Shown here: positions 12,430 to 12,472 of the stretch, piece after piece
How positions within the stretch are numbered: position 1 is the stretch's first letter
Layout: each line of letters starts with the position of its first letter
Assembly (NCBI GenBank): GCA_030592165.1
Contig: JAUVKC010000023.1
Coordinates: 1 to 12,472, forward strand
Length of the DNA stretch: 12,472 nucleotides
Direction: 5' to 3'
Origin: Candidatus Buchananbacteria bacterium
GTDB taxonomy: Bacteria > Patescibacteriota > Patescibacteriia > CAIXNZ01
Notes under the pieces: generated by a model
What the model was told of the DNA's origin: nothing
Databases searched by the model: none
The model's input: the letters and a program-made list of their open reading frames with translations, nothing else
Position numbers and translations under genes: made by a program

Positions 12430-12472
12430 TTTTAAATATAAATGTACTTGTTAAAACAGCTTAGCGTATTTA
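12430..12472. other. AT-rich window end, no gene assigned
   Basis: Contains the possible -10 for leader 2. A plus-strand ATG at 12441 opens a frame that is cut by the window edge after ten codons and has no well-spaced SD. Too little is visible to call a gene. Confidence 0.3.

Noticed and set aside
1..12472. Recoded UGA (code 25 or 4) as in some Patescibacteria
   Set aside because: All genes close normally without reading through UGA, and tryptophan and glycine positions use TGG and GGN.

Overview
The window is AT-rich bacterial DNA that most resembles a Patescibacteria (Candidate Phyla Radiation) genome. This is inferred from gene content and style: compact genes, mostly no Shine-Dalgarno (SD) sequence in the core genes, a CPR-like MurC, a free-standing Elp3, a GxxExxY protein, a degenerate FolD and small palindromic repeats between genes. 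No in-frame UGA recoding is needed. No tRNA, rRNA, CRISPR array or transposase was found.

Left part (1-3432, minus strand): a SAM methyltransferase of Trm9/ALKBH8 type runs directly into murC (stop and start codons abut). A GxxExxY gene follows, enclosed by a pair of inverted ATTCG-rich repeats, and then a hypothetical protein cut by the window edge. Divergent from this block, on the plus strand, is a single-subunit Elp3 tRNA-modifying enzyme (3515-5086). Elp3 and a Trm9-like enzyme side by side suggest a bacterial route to methylated cm5U34 wobble uridine.

Middle (5087-8360): a 463-bp gap full of hairpins ends in a terminator and a near-consensus promoter that appears to give a leaderless glyA mRNA. 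glyA and folD form a one-carbon/folate unit closed by an intrinsic terminator. A convergent macrodomain gene follows, between two small palindromic repeat elements.

Right part (8557-12472, minus strand): a UvrD/PcrA helicase whose start region was duplicated around a small inserted repeat, then an island that looks foreign to its surroundings. The island has higher GC, strong AGGAGG ribosome sites, an unrecognised 318-residue protein and two small paralogous proteins, all sharing an N-terminal LTDEEL-type module. Each of its two transcription units is preceded by the same RNA leader: two hairpins and an upstream anti-SD segment able to pair with the ribosome site. This repeated leader plus module family is the best candidate here for an undescribed system.
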